Translations under genes and position numbers: made by a program
Assembly (NCBI RefSeq): GCF_000333955.1
Contig: NZ_CAPS01000109.1
Span: forward strand, 62,001 to 126,000
DNA length: 64,000 bases
From: Rhodococcus sp. AW25M09
GTDB taxonomy: Bacteria > Actinomycetota > Actinomycetes > Mycobacteriales > Mycobacteriaceae
Reading direction: 5' to 3'
The notes under the pieces: generated by a model
What the model saw: only the letters and a program-made list of their open reading frames with translations
The model's database searches: none
What the model was told of the DNA's origin: nothing
Shown: positions 7,698 to 16,457 of the stretch, one piece after another
Layout: each line of letters begins with the position of its first letter
Numbering within the stretch: the first letter of the stretch is position 1

Positions 7698-9080
7698 CTA
7701 GGCCTTGCTGAGGAATCCGAGCAGGTCGTGCCGGGTGATGACGCCGACGGGCTTACCTTCTTCGACGACCATCAGCGCATCGGATTCGCCGAGTGCCTTG
7801 GTGGCGTCGGAGACGGTTTCACCGGCACCGATGAGCGGGAACGGCTCGCTCATGTGCTGGGCGACCGGGTCGGCCAATGTGGCGCGACCCTCGAACACGG
7901 CGCTGAGCAGATCGCGTTCGGTGACGCTGCCGGCGACCTCGCCTGCCATGACGGGCGGCTCGGCACCGACGACCGGCATCTGCGAGACGCCGTATTCACG
8001 CAGGATCTCGATGGCGTCGCGCACGGTCTCCGACGGGTGGGTGTGCACCAGGTCCGGCAGGGCACCGGACTTTCCGCGCAAGACAGCGCCGACCGACGTC
8101 TCCTTCGTGGTGCCGTCCAGACGTGAACGCAGGAACCCGTACGAGGACATCCACGAGTCGTTGAAGATCTTGGCCAGGTAGCCGCGACCGCCGTCGGGCA
8201 GTAGCACGACGACCAGTGCGTCGGGCCCTTCGCGCTCGGCGACCTGGATCGCAGCCACAGCAGCCATGCCGCACGAGCCGCCGACCAACAGGCCCTCTTC
8301 CCGTGCGAGGCGACGGGTCATGTCGAACGAGTCGTTGTCGGACACGGCGATGATCTCGTCCGGGATGGACGGGTCGTAGGCGGTCGGCCAGAAGTCCTCA
8401 CCGACGCCCTCGACGAGGTACGGCCGTCCGGTGCCGCCCGAGTACACCGAGCCCTCGGGGTCGACGCCGATGACCTTGACCTTGCCGCCGGAGACCTCCT
8501 TGAGGTACTTGCCGGTGCCGGAGATGGTTCCGCCGGTACCGACTCCCGCGACGAAGTGCGTGATCTTGCCATCGGTGTCGGCCCAGATCTCGGGACCGGT
8601 GGTCTCGTAGTGGCTGGCCGGGCCGGCCGGATTGGAGTACTGGTTCGGCTTCCAGGCTCCGTCGATCTCGCGGACGAGTCGATCGGAGACGCTGTAGTAG
8701 CTGTTGGGGTCGTCGGGCGCAACGGCCGTGGGGCAGACGACGACCTCGGCTCCGTAGGCGCGCAGCACGTTGCGCTTGTCCTCACCGACCTTGTCGGGGC
8801 ACACGAACACGCACTTGTAGCCGCGCTGCTGAGCAACGAGTGCGAGGCCGACGCCGGTGTTGCCGGACGTCGGTTCGACGATGGTGCCGCCGGGCTTCAA
8901 TTCGCCGGACGCCTCGGCTGCGTCGATCATCTTCACCGCGATGCGGTCCTTGGACGAACCCCCCGGGTTGAGGTACTCGATCTTGGCCGCGACCGTTCCG
9001 GCACCGTCGCCGATGACGGTGGACAACTTCACCAACGGGGTGTTGCCGATGAGTTCGGTGATGTGCTGAGCAATGCGCAT
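7698..9080 (-). CDS. cbs: Cystathionine beta-synthase with CBS-domain pair
   Basis: A 460-residue protein. The fold-II PLP catalytic domain fills residues 1 to about 320, with the PLP lysine K44 in NPGGSSKDR, the substrate loop PTSGNTG and the phosphate-binding GVGTGGTISG. A C-terminal pair of CBS domains starts near residue 335 and suits allosteric control. It condenses serine and homocysteine to cystathionine. Unlike the human enzyme it has no N-terminal heme segment. The gene is divergent from the SGNH esterase gene. Confidence 0.94.
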   Translation of the reverse strand: MRIAQHITELIGNTPLVKLSTVIGDGAGTVAAKIEYLNPGGSSKDRIAVKMIDAAEASGELKPGGTIVEPTSGNTGVGLALVAQQRGYKCVFVCPDKVGEDKRNVLRAYGAEVVVCPTAVAPDDPNSYYSVSDRLVREIDGAWKPNQYSNPAGPASHYETTGPEIWADTDGKITHFVAGVGTGGTISGTGKYLKEVSGGKVKVIGVDPEGSVYSGGTGRPYLVEGVGEDFWPTAYDPSIPDEIIAVSDNDSFDMTRRLAREEGLLVGGSCGMAAVAAIQVAEREGPDALVVVLLPDGGRGYLAKIFNDSWMSSYGFLRSRLDGTTKETSVGAVLRGKSGALPDLVHTHPSETVRDAIEILREYGVSQMPVVGAEPPVMAGEVAGSVTERDLLSAVFEGRATLADPVAQHMSEPFPLIGAGETVSDATKALGESDALMVVEEGKPVGVITRHDLLGFLSKA

Positions 9081-9177
9081 TGCCCCATCTTCCCAGATGC
9101 GCGTATTTCACTCTCGGTCACGGCCGTCGATACCCCGCATACGATGGTGTCGACGGCGCGAGGAGAGGGATCGATCT

Positions 9178-10191
9178 GTGACGGCGAGCGGATGGCGTAC
9201 CGCTGCGAAGGCGAGCGCCGCAACGGTACTTGCAGGCTCCGGAGCAGGGACGGCGTCCTGGGCCGCGTACCGACATTTGATGGGCCAGGCCGCTGCGGCG
9301 CGCGGGGTGATCGGGCGCACCACCGCCAAACCACCCGAGGCGGACGGCGTCTACACCGCGGGCTGCGCGGCCCCGGAACGGTGGCGGATGGGAAGTTCAG
9401 CAGATATTCATCTGATGATCTTCGGCGACTCCACCGCGGCCGGCGTGGGCTGCATCGTTGCCGACGAAGTGCCCGGCGTATTGCTCGCTCGCGGGCTGGC
9501 CGAGGAAACCGGCCAACGAATTCGATTGAGTACCAAAGCAATCGCCGGTGCCACCTCCAAGGGACTCGAAGGCCAGGTCGACGCCATGTTCGTCGCCGGA
9601 CCGCCACCCGACGCTGCGGTGATCTTCATCGGCGCGAACGACGTCACCAAGAAGTTCTCCATTCCCGCATCGGCGGCAAGACTGGGTGACGCGGTCGAGC
9701 GACTGACGGCCAAGGGCTGCGTCGTCGCCGTGGGCACGTGCCCGGATCTCGGCGTCGTGACGGCCATTCCGCAGCCGCTGCGCACCGTCGTCCGCAATTG
9801 GGGTCGACGCCTCGCCCATGCCCAGACGGCCAGGACTCTCGGCGCGGGCGGCCATCCGGTGGCGCTGGCGGATCTGCTCTCCCCCGAGTTTCTCGCGGCC
9901 CCGGACACCATGTTCTCGGCGGACCGCTTCCACCCGTCGGCGGCGGGGTACGAATTGGCCGCCCAACAGATTCTGCCGGTGCTCGCGTCCGCCTTGGGTG
10001 TATGGCACGGTGGCCCGTTGCCCGAGCTACCGACCGTCTCCGCTGCCGCCGAATCACGCAGAGCAATCCCCCGCGCCACGGCCGCATTCGACCGCTTCCT
10101 CCGGCGAAGAACCGCTGAGCTCGACGCCGAAATCAGCACAGCGTCGGAGGATCTCGTACGTCCTGTCGGGGGCGGATCGGCAGCGTTGTAA
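9178..10191 (+). CDS. SGNH/GDSL-type esterase, probably exported or membrane-linked
   Basis: A 337-residue hydrolase with the nucleophile block IFGDSTAAGVG (Ser near residue 85), the oxyanion Asn in GANDV, and a C-terminal DRFHPS carrying the catalytic Asp and His. GTG at 9178 is chosen because AGGAGAGGGA stands just before it. The N-terminus is alanine-rich and weakly hydrophobic, so it may be a membrane anchor or poor signal peptide. It resembles the position and family of M. tuberculosis Rv1075c, a GDSL esterase near cbs and fadA3. The substrate is unknown; short-chain esters are likely. Confidence 0.85.
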   Translation: MTASGWRTAAKASAATVLAGSGAGTASWAAYRHLMGQAAAARGVIGRTTAKPPEADGVYTAGCAAPERWRMGSSADIHLMIFGDSTAAGVGCIVADEVPGVLLARGLAEETGQRIRLSTKAIAGATSKGLEGQVDAMFVAGPPPDAAVIFIGANDVTKKFSIPASAARLGDAVERLTAKGCVVAVGTCPDLGVVTAIPQPLRTVVRNWGRRLAHAQTARTLGAGGHPVALADLLSPEFLAAPDTMFSADRFHPSAAGYELAAQQILPVLASALGVWHGGPLPELPTVSAAAESRRAIPRATAAFDRFLRRRTAELDAEISTASEDLVRPVGGGSAAL

Positions 10192-10263
10192 GTTCGGACA
10201 GGAGACATCGCCTACCCGGCGGTAACACAGCAGTTCGGCAATATCGATTCACAAGGAGATCTC

Positions 10264-11484
10264 ATGCCAGAGGCAGTCATCGTCGCCACCGCGCGCTCAC
10301 CGATCGGCCGAGCGATGAAGGGTTCGCTCAAAGACATTCGTCCCGACGACCTCACCGCTCAGATGGTCGCCGCTGCGCTGGCCAAGGTGCCCTCGCTCGA
10401 TCCGAAGGACATCGACGATCTACTCCTGGGCTGTGGCCTGCCCGGCGGCATGCAGGGCAACAACCTCGCCCGGATCGTCGCAGTGCAGCTCGGCTACGAC
10501 TCTCTGCCCGGAACGACGATCACCCGATACTGCTCGTCTTCGCTGCAGACCACCCGGATGGCGCTGCACGCGATCAAGGCAGGCGAGGGTGACGTGTTCA
10601 TCTCCGCCGGCGTCGAGAGTGTGTCGAGCTTCATCCACGGCAGCTCCGACTCGCTTCCCGAGAGCCACAACCCGATCTTCGCCGACGCCGAGGCCCGCAC
10701 CAAGAAGGCACAGGAAGAGGGCGCGGACAGCTGGACCGACCCCCGCGAGAACGGCGAGCTGCCCGACGCGTACATCGCGATGGGCCAGACGGCCGAGAAC
10801 GTCGCCCTGCTCACCGGCATCAGCCGTGAGGATCAGGACCACTGGGGCGTCCGCAGCCAGAACCGCGCCGAAGAGGCCATCAACTCCGGCTTCTTCGAGC
10901 GCGAGATCACCCCGGTGACCTTGCCCGACGGCACCGTCGTCAACACCGACGATGGGCCCCGCGCCGGCACCACGTACGAGAAGATCAGCCAGCTCAAGCC
11001 GGTCTTCCGTCCGAACGGCACCATCACCGCCGGTAACGCGTGCCCGCTGAACGACGGCGCAGCAGCGCTCGTCATCATGAGCGACACCAAGGCCAAGGAA
11101 CTCGGCCTGACGCCGCTGGCCCGCATCGTTTCCACCGGAGTCACCGGCACGTCTCCCGAGATCATGGGCCTGGGACCCATCGAGGCCACCCGCAAGGCAC
11201 TGAAGATCGCGGGCATGTCGATCTCCGACATCGACCTGTTCGAGATCAACGAGGCCTTCGCAGTGCAGGTCCTCGGTTCGGCCCGCGACCTCGGCATCGA
11301 GGAGGACAAGCTGAACATCTCCGGTGGCGCTATTGCGGTCGGCCACCCGTTCGGAATGACCGGTGCCCGCATCACCACCACGCTGCTCAACAACCTGACG
11401 ACACAGGACAAGACGTTCGGCGTCGAGACCATGTGCGTCGGCGGCGGCATGGGTATGGCCATGGTGCTGGAACGACTCAGCTGA
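10264..11484 (+). CDS. Acetyl-CoA C-acyltransferase (thiolase)
   Basis: A 406-residue thiolase with the acyl-accepting Cys90 in TRYCSSSLQ, the histidine motif GGAIAVGHPFGMTGAR and the second catalytic cysteine in CVGGGMGMA. It performs thiolytic cleavage or condensation of acyl-CoA in beta-oxidation. Start ATG at 10264 has AAGGAG seven bases before it. It follows the SGNH gene by 72 bases on the same strand, matching the fadA3-Rv1075c pairing in mycobacteria, and is closed by a strong terminator. Confidence 0.93.
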   Translation: MPEAVIVATARSPIGRAMKGSLKDIRPDDLTAQMVAAALAKVPSLDPKDIDDLLLGCGLPGGMQGNNLARIVAVQLGYDSLPGTTITRYCSSSLQTTRMALHAIKAGEGDVFISAGVESVSSFIHGSSDSLPESHNPIFADAEARTKKAQEEGADSWTDPRENGELPDAYIAMGQTAENVALLTGISREDQDHWGVRSQNRAEEAINSGFFEREITPVTLPDGTVVNTDDGPRAGTTYEKISQLKPVFRPNGTITAGNACPLNDGAAALVIMSDTKAKELGLTPLARIVSTGVTGTSPEIMGLGPIEATRKALKIAGMSISDIDLFEINEAFAVQVLGSARDLGIEEDKLNISGGAIAVGHPFGMTGARITTTLLNNLTTQDKTFGVETMCVGGGMGMAMVLERLS

Positions 11485-11507
11485 GCCGTAGCTCCCTTGG
11501 ACAACGA

Positions 11508-11544
11508 AAAAGCCCCGCCCTCTTCGATGGAGTGCGGGGCTTTT
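11508..11544. terminator. Intrinsic terminator, bidirectional
   Basis: An 11-bp perfect stem pairs 11508-11518 with 11534-11544 and carries A- and T-runs on its outer sides, so it works in both directions between the convergent thiolase and Bax-inhibitor-like genes. Confidence 0.9.
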
Positions 11545-11554
11545 CTCGTGAGTA

Positions 11555-12403
11555 CTAGTCGTTCTGGAAGTAGCTCAGCAGACGCAGGATTTCGACGTAC
11601 AGCCACACCAGGGTGATGGTCAGGCCGAGGGCGACGCCCCAGGCTGCCTTCTCGGGAGCCTGTGCACGGATCAGCTGATCCGCCTGGTCGAAGTCGAGCA
11701 GGAAGCTGAACGCTGCGATACCGATGCAGACGAGGCTGAAGATGATGGCGATGGGTCCGCCGTCACGCAGTCCGAATCCACCGTCCATGAAGAAGCTGGC
11801 AACCAGGTTGCCGAGCATCAGTACGACGACGCCGATCAGGGCACCGACGATCATGCGGGTCAAACGCGGGGTGACCCGAATTGCGCCGGTCTTGTAGACG
11901 ATCAGCATGCCGAAGAACACGCCGAACGTGCCGAGGATTGCCTGGCCGATGAGTGCGGACCCGCCACTCATTCCGAACGACTCACCGGTGAACACCAGCG
12001 ACAGTGCGCCGAGGAATACTCCCTCCGCGGCAGCGTAGGCAAGCACGATGAACTTGTTGTCCATTTTGCGCCCGAATGTCGCGAACATGACCAGACCGAA
12101 GCCGATGAGGCCACCGGCGATGAGCAGCGCGGGCGCTACCGATGGATTCGCCGAGGCGTACAGGTACGAGATGATCGCGGTGACGCTCAGCACGCCGAGG
12201 GTGATGCCGGTCTTGGTGACGACGTCGTCGATCGTCATGGCCCGCTGCGCGGGCTGTGTGGTGTAGGGCTCGGCCTGCGTTCCGGGATGCTGGCCGAAGG
12301 TTGCGGCCTGCGAGGCTCCAGCCGTCGCAGATCCGAATGTGGCGTAGCCGCCGCCCTGCTGTTTGGGCAGGTTGCGGAACACCGGGTTGCTGGAGGTGCG
12401 CAC
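11555..12403 (-). CDS. Bax inhibitor-1/YccA family membrane protein
   Basis: A 282-residue protein with a 70-residue polar N-terminus opening SSNPVFRNLP, a sequence typical of the actinobacterial branch, then about seven hydrophobic helices. The family includes pH-sensitive calcium leak channels (BsYetJ) and the FtsH modulator YccA. The start is GTG at 12403 after GAAGGGAAGAG. It corresponds in place and type to Rv1072 near fadA3. Its exact role in actinobacteria is unknown. Confidence 0.88.
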   Translation of the reverse strand: MRTSSNPVFRNLPKQQGGGYATFGSATAGASQAATFGQHPGTQAEPYTTQPAQRAMTIDDVVTKTGITLGVLSVTAIISYLYASANPSVAPALLIAGGLIGFGLVMFATFGRKMDNKFIVLAYAAAEGVFLGALSLVFTGESFGMSGGSALIGQAILGTFGVFFGMLIVYKTGAIRVTPRLTRMIVGALIGVVVLMLGNLVASFFMDGGFGLRDGGPIAIIFSLVCIGIAAFSFLLDFDQADQLIRAQAPEKAAWGVALGLTITLVWLYVEILRLLSYFQND

Positions 12404-12599
12404 CGTGTCTCTTCCCTTCGTAAGTTCTGATCCCCACCGGGGATCTCCCCGTCGGTCATCATGTCAACGTCCGACATCCGGACAAAAGTTCCCGAGGGGA
12501 TACTTCGACGACGGACAAAACGGACTCTACCGGGTGCAACCTCGACACGCGTGGACGACCGCGTGTGTGACACCGAATCGAAACGGGCACTATGAGGGA

Positions 12600-13025
12600 A
12601 TGGCAATCGAAGACGGACCCGACCAGACTTTGGACACCAGCGAAAGCGTCGACTCGGACGAGGTACGCAACGACGACGGCGACACCGTGGTCGATGCCCC
12701 CGACCATTGGAGCGAGGCCAACAGTTTCGGAACCACCGCTCGTGAGGCTTCCGAGGGCGAGAGCCTCGACCTCAAGCTCAGCGAGGAAGAGCCCGATGTC
12801 AGCGTCGAGGAAGATCTGGACCGCCCGGTCGCCGAGACTCCCGACGCCGAGTTGACCGAGGAATTGGTCGACCATGTCGTCGAGGAATCGGACGAGGATC
12901 CCGACATCGACTACGCGGAAGGTCAGCGTCAGGCCGAGATCGTCGAGGGCACTCTCGTCGAGGACCTCGGCCGCAACCGGGGCCAGATCGACGGATCTCC
13001 GGAAGACGGCGGCCCCGTCACCTGA
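12600..13025 (+). CDS. Small acidic protein (DUF5709-like)
   Basis: A 141-residue, very acidic, probably flexible protein with Glu/Asp in about a third of positions and no membrane segment. The block GESLDLKLSEEEPD and the C-terminal AEIVEG...VEDLGRNRGQI resemble actinobacterial DUF5709 proteins of unknown function. I start at ATG 12600 because the conserved-looking sequence begins there; no well-spaced ribosome site precedes it, so a leaderless message or an upstream GTG is possible. Its stop is three bases from that of the convergent methyltransferase gene. Confidence 0.7.
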   Translation: MAIEDGPDQTLDTSESVDSDEVRNDDGDTVVDAPDHWSEANSFGTTAREASEGESLDLKLSEEEPDVSVEEDLDRPVAETPDAELTEELVDHVVEESDEDPDIDYAEGQRQAEIVEGTLVEDLGRNRGQIDGSPEDGGPVT

Positions 13026-13026
13026 C

Positions 13027-13068
13027 GTTCACCGCTCGCTCGGGCGTACCGAGCGAGCGACGGTGAAC
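13027..13068. terminator. Terminator hairpin overlapping the end of the methyltransferase gene
   Basis: Arms 13027-13043 and 13049-13068 pair over 17 bases with one three-base bulge and a five-base loop. It follows the acidic-protein gene and overlaps the last codons of the opposite-strand methyltransferase gene. Confidence 0.7.
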
Positions 13069-14153
13069 TTGCTGTTGCGTCCCATCGAGTCGGTCGGGCC
13101 CACGGCGTCGGCCAGTTCGCGTCGATAGTTCAGATGAGTGTTGTACACCGTCCACAGTTGTCCGCCCGGCCGCAGGACCCGACCGGCGGCGGCGAACAAT
13201 TTGCTCGCTCCACCCGTGTGCACTGCCGCGCCCTCGTGGAACGGCGGGTTGCACACCACCAGGTCGATCGACTCGGACTCGAATGTCGACATCGCGTCGT
13301 CCGCGACGACCGAAATCGTGGTTCCGTTGGCCACCGCTGTCGCCGCCGCCGAGGCGGTGGCTGCAGACGAGCGGTCGGTGGCGATCACGTCGAGACCGGG
13401 CCTGGTGCGAGCGAGTTCGGTTGCGAGAATTCCTGTGCCGCAACCCAAGTCGACAGCCGTGCGAGCTCGCGGCGACATCTTGGGAACGTACTCGAGCAGA
13501 AACCGCGTGCCCAGGTCGAGACCGGCTCCCGCGAACACCGCACCGTGCGCGACGACCGTCATGTCCAGGTCTGCGATTCGCTTGCTCACCGGATACGTCG
13601 GGCCCGACGCCACCGCCCCGGTTGCGGTGAGCACTCGCGCCTTCTGCCGTCCTCGGCCGGCCGTGACCGTCTCGAACGACCGTCGCAGTACGTCGTTCAT
13701 CGCGGGGGTCATGTGCTTGTCCCGCCCACCGGCCAGTACGACGACGTCCGCCCGCGCATGGGCCGCGATGTGCTCGGCCATCTCGGTGAGCTCGGCCAGA
13801 CCTCGCGGCAACTGCATCAACACCGTGCCGACGCCGTCGAGCAGCGCGGCACCGAGTTCGTGCTGGGTGTACGAGCCGATCATCGACACCCGCGCGGCGT
13901 TCAACTCGAGTGCCCGTATGCCGGTGACCGCGTCCTGGTGAACCCGCACGTTCGTGAATCCCAACCCGACGGCACCGAGCGTGAGAGCACCGTATCGGTC
14001 ACCGATCACCGCGATCGGTGCCGTTCTGTCGATGTCCGGCCGCTCGTCGACGGTGTCGAGAACGAGTCGATCCGCGGCGTCGACGGCGTGCAGGTTGGGT
14101 GCCTCGGCGTCGGGCTCGCGGCGCAGGGCGTCGAACAGGGATTCATCGGGCAT
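13029..14153 (-). CDS. RlmG/RsmC-like class I SAM methyltransferase
   Basis: A 374-residue protein with two tandem Rossmann-type halves. The N-terminal half is degenerate; the C-terminal half holds the SAM motif VDLGCGTGILA and the catalytic NPPFHEG. This layout is that of the rRNA guanine-N2 methyltransferases RlmG and RsmC, which modify 23S or 16S rRNA. The start at ATG 14153 (MPDESLFD) is chosen because the 49 codons of open frame upstream do not look coding and run across a divergent small gene. Which rRNA base is modified cannot be told. Confidence 0.85.
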   Translation of the reverse strand: MPDESLFDALRREPDAEAPNLHAVDAADRLVLDTVDERPDIDRTAPIAVIGDRYGALTLGAVGLGFTNVRVHQDAVTGIRALELNAARVSMIGSYTQHELGAALLDGVGTVLMQLPRGLAELTEMAEHIAAHARADVVVLAGGRDKHMTPAMNDVLRRSFETVTAGRGRQKARVLTATGAVASGPTYPVSKRIADLDMTVVAHGAVFAGAGLDLGTRFLLEYVPKMSPRARTAVDLGCGTGILATELARTRPGLDVIATDRSSAATASAAATAVANGTTISVVADDAMSTFESESIDLVVCNPPFHEGAAVHTGGASKLFAAAGRVLRPGGQLWTVYNTHLNYRRELADAVGPTDSMGRNSKFTVARSVRPSER

Positions 14154-14234
14154 CCGAGCAGTATCCCATCCGGTACGCGTGCATATTGCGCGCGGCGAGT
14201 GGCTATTGCAGTCGATCAGGGGCATGCTCGAGGA

Positions 14235-14357
14235 ATGGAACACAAAGAAAAGAACGAGGCGCTCTTCAGCCACCCCGACGATGCGTCCACCGATGCGCAC
14301 GCCGAGTCGTCGAAGCCGGCCGTCTACACCGCTCTGTTCAGCGGCACCAACGAATAA
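14235..14357 (+). CDS. Possible 40-residue hydrophilic protein
   Basis: A short open frame with strongly GC-biased third positions and a TAA stop encodes a 40-residue charged peptide (begins MEHKEKNEALF, ends ALFSGTNE). GAGG stands right before the ATG, which is closer than usual. It lies between divergent and convergent neighbours that do not explain it. No function is recognised; it could be a small stress or regulatory protein, or chance. Confidence 0.45.
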   Translation: MEHKEKNEALFSHPDDASTDAHAESSKPAVYTALFSGTNE

Positions 14358-14372
14358 CGACGCACTGCACCG

Positions 14373-14897
14373 TCACGACAGGTAGCGCAGGTACTCCAAT
14401 GCCTTGGTCGCATGGACATGACCGCGCTCGCTCTGCACCACCATTCGCACCACTCGCTGTCGATCGATCACGAACGTCGTCCGCTTGACGGACAGCAATT
14501 GCCGCAACAGACCTCGTCGAGCGGCGTTCGAGTGCCCGCGTTCGAGCTCACGAAGCCGATGCCTGCGGGCGAACCACCCACCCCGCCGCACCCCGAACTG
14601 CTCGGCGACCGCGCCATCCGAATCGGACAGCAACGGAAAATCGAACGACCTCTGCAGCGCGAAATGAAGATTTCTGTCGCGGGTGTCGGTGCTGATGCCG
14701 ACCCGCTGAGCGCCGAACCTGTCGAATTCCGCACCCAGGTCCCGAAAGTGACAAGCCTCGGCGGTGCAGATGGGAGTGTTGGCGGCCGGGTAGAAGAACA
14801 GGACGACCGGCCCCGCTGCAGTCAGCTCCGTGAGTGCACGAAATTCGCCGGAATGATCCGGTAGGTCGAAATCCGGTGCCGTCGTCCCGATACGCAT
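14373..14897 (-). CDS. BCP-type peroxiredoxin
   Basis: A 174-residue AhpC/TSA-fold protein. The active site reads YPAANTPICTAEAC, with peroxidatic Cys44 and a second Cys49 five residues on, as in BCP peroxiredoxins with intramolecular disulfide. A basic insertion between residues 105 and 135 (arginine-rich) is unusual and may bind a partner or membrane. It would reduce hydrogen peroxide or organic peroxides with a thioredoxin-type donor. It lies downstream of the tyrosine phosphatase gene with 15 bases between and may share its transcript. Confidence 0.88.
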   Translation of the reverse strand: MRIGTTAPDFDLPDHSGEFRALTELTAAGPVVLFFYPAANTPICTAEACHFRDLGAEFDRFGAQRVGISTDTRDRNLHFALQRSFDFPLLSDSDGAVAEQFGVRRGGWFARRHRLRELERGHSNAARRGLLRQLLSVKRTTFVIDRQRVVRMVVQSERGHVHATKALEYLRYLS

Positions 14898-14912
14898 GCG
14901 GCGAGGCTACCG

Positions 14913-15683
14913 CTACGAATCGACCAGGGCCGCACTCAATCGCCGTCGTAGATCGGAATCGATCCCCAGATGTGCCAGATACCCATCGAACGAGCCGTGC
15001 GCCGACTCCATGGCCGCCATACCGTGCTCGAGATAGGACACGCGCACGCCCAACATCGCGTCGGCGGCAAAGCCGTCCGCGTCGGCGGCTCCCGCCCAGG
15101 TTCGACGCACGTGAGCCAGCAGCGGCGCCATGGCGTCATTGCTCTTCAGGTAGTCCGCGACGATGTCGTCCTCGCTGACCCCGGCCGCCCGCAGGACGGT
15201 CGCGACCGTCCAGCCCGCGCGGTCCTTGCCCGCGGCGCAATGCACCAGAACTCCACCGCGCCGCTCGGCGAGTGCGTCCACCACCCGCTTGATCGCGTGT
15301 GACGCCCCGTCGAGGGTCGGGAACGACGCATAGGCCCGCATCATGTAGTCCACTTGACTGTGCTCGTCCTGAATCGGCGCCTCGTGTGGGGCGCGCTCGC
15401 CTCGTTCGTTGTCGAACGGTACCGAGATCGACTCCACGCCTGACGGAACTCGATCTTTGCCGCTTCGACCGATCTCCGAGTCACCACGGAAGTCGAACAC
15501 CGTGCTGATTCCGAGGCCTGCGACAGCGCGCCGGCCTTCGTCGCTCAGGGCGCTCAATTCGGAAGCGCGATAGAACGATCCGGGGCGGACGGCCGCACCG
15601 TCCCTCGCGCGCACACCGCCGAGATCGCGGAAGTTCCATGCCCCGTCGAGGAAGAATTGATCGTCTACACAGGCGTCCGGCAT
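14913..15683 (-). CDS. Tyrosine-protein phosphatase (PtpB-like)
   Basis: A 256-residue protein with the active-site loop HCAAGKDRAG (Cys149), the atypical P-loop shared with M. tuberculosis PtpB and other Tyr-phosphatase-3 proteins, and the N-terminal NFRDLGG signature. ATG 15683 is chosen because the family-like sequence begins there; the open frame upstream is not family-like. Substrates could be phosphotyrosine or phosphoinositides, as reported for PtpB. No secretion signal is visible. Confidence 0.9.
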   Translation of the reverse strand: MPDACVDDQFFLDGAWNFRDLGGVRARDGAAVRPGSFYRASELSALSDEGRRAVAGLGISTVFDFRGDSEIGRSGKDRVPSGVESISVPFDNERGERAPHEAPIQDEHSQVDYMMRAYASFPTLDGASHAIKRVVDALAERRGGVLVHCAAGKDRAGWTVATVLRAAGVSEDDIVADYLKSNDAMAPLLAHVRRTWAGAADADGFAADAMLGVRVSYLEHGMAAMESAHGSFDGYLAHLGIDSDLRRRLSAALVDS

Positions 15684-15715
15684 GGGCTCGACTGTACCGA
15701 AGGCCGACACCTGTT

Positions 15716-16288
15716 CTAGCTGCGCGGCACCAGCCACCGGCGCAGCCGCGCAGTGACGAACGGCATCACGACGTACACCATGAGCGGCGTACACATCATC
15801 ACCACGAGGGCAGTGCGCAGCGCTACGTTCACACTCGTCAGGTGCGGCGTGACGACGATGTTGACCAGCAGACTGACGGCATAGAAGGCCACACCGATCG
15901 ACACGGCCTGCTTCCACCGCGGCGGCGGACCACCGATCACTCGAACCGCCTCGGTGAGGTTGGACTGCGGCTCGAACCACCCCTCCACACCGGACAGTCG
16001 ATGTGTCGCAACATCATCGGCGATGGAACGGCCGGTGCTGAGCCAGCCGCGTCGAGCCTGGGACTGCAGCCATGCGTCGAGGTGATCGTGGGTCTCGAAT
16101 CGGTACATCACGTGGTAATCGGTCGAGTCGCCGGAACTGCGCAACCAACCGCCACCGAGGAATCCGGGAAAGGTTCGGACGAGATCGATTCCGCGCTCGG
16201 TCCACTCCACGAACTCTGCTTCGTAGCCCTGGCGAACACGTCGCGCAACCGAGGTCGTGACGTGATCGAGCGTGTCGGCCGTGGTCAT
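15716..16288 (-). CDS. Antibiotic biosynthesis monooxygenase-domain membrane protein
   Basis: A 190-residue protein. Residues 10-105 form an ABM-like ferredoxin-fold domain (FVEWTERGIDLVRTFPGF and YHVMYRFETHDHL), followed by two hydrophobic helices near residues 125-145 and 155-180. Start ATG 16288 has AAGGGG seven bases upstream. Stand-alone ABM domains oxidise small aromatics or degrade heme; membrane-anchored forms are common in actinobacteria and uncharacterised. It is divergent from the Lrp-type regulator gene, which may control it. Confidence 0.8.
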   Translation of the reverse strand: MTTADTLDHVTTSVARRVRQGYEAEFVEWTERGIDLVRTFPGFLGGGWLRSSGDSTDYHVMYRFETHDHLDAWLQSQARRGWLSTGRSIADDVATHRLSGVEGWFEPQSNLTEAVRVIGGPPPRWKQAVSIGVAFYAVSLLVNIVVTPHLTSVNVALRTALVVMMCTPLMVYVVMPFVTARLRRWLVPRS

Positions 16289-16305
16289 TCGGTACCCCTT
16301 CTGCG

Positions 16306-16329
16306 TGTTCTCCCTGAACATGGATGTTC
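16306..16329. promoter_or_regulatory. Candidate operator of three TGTTC/GAACA half-sites
   Basis: TGTTC (16306-16310), GAACA (16316-16320) and TGTTC (16325-16329) lie in alternating orientation at 9-10-base steps just before the ABM gene and facing the Lrp gene. The central two make the perfect palindrome GAACATGGATGTTC. A site for the divergent Lrp-type regulator is the simplest reading. Confidence 0.4.
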
Positions 16330-16457
16330 TACACAGCCTGGTTCCTGGTGGACCTAACATCAAACCGAGAGCACAATCGAAGATTGATGGCTCCCACCGG
16401 AGCTGCGTGTGACGATTCGTCCACGATTGCCTCTCTCGAACGACCTGGAGTGGACGG

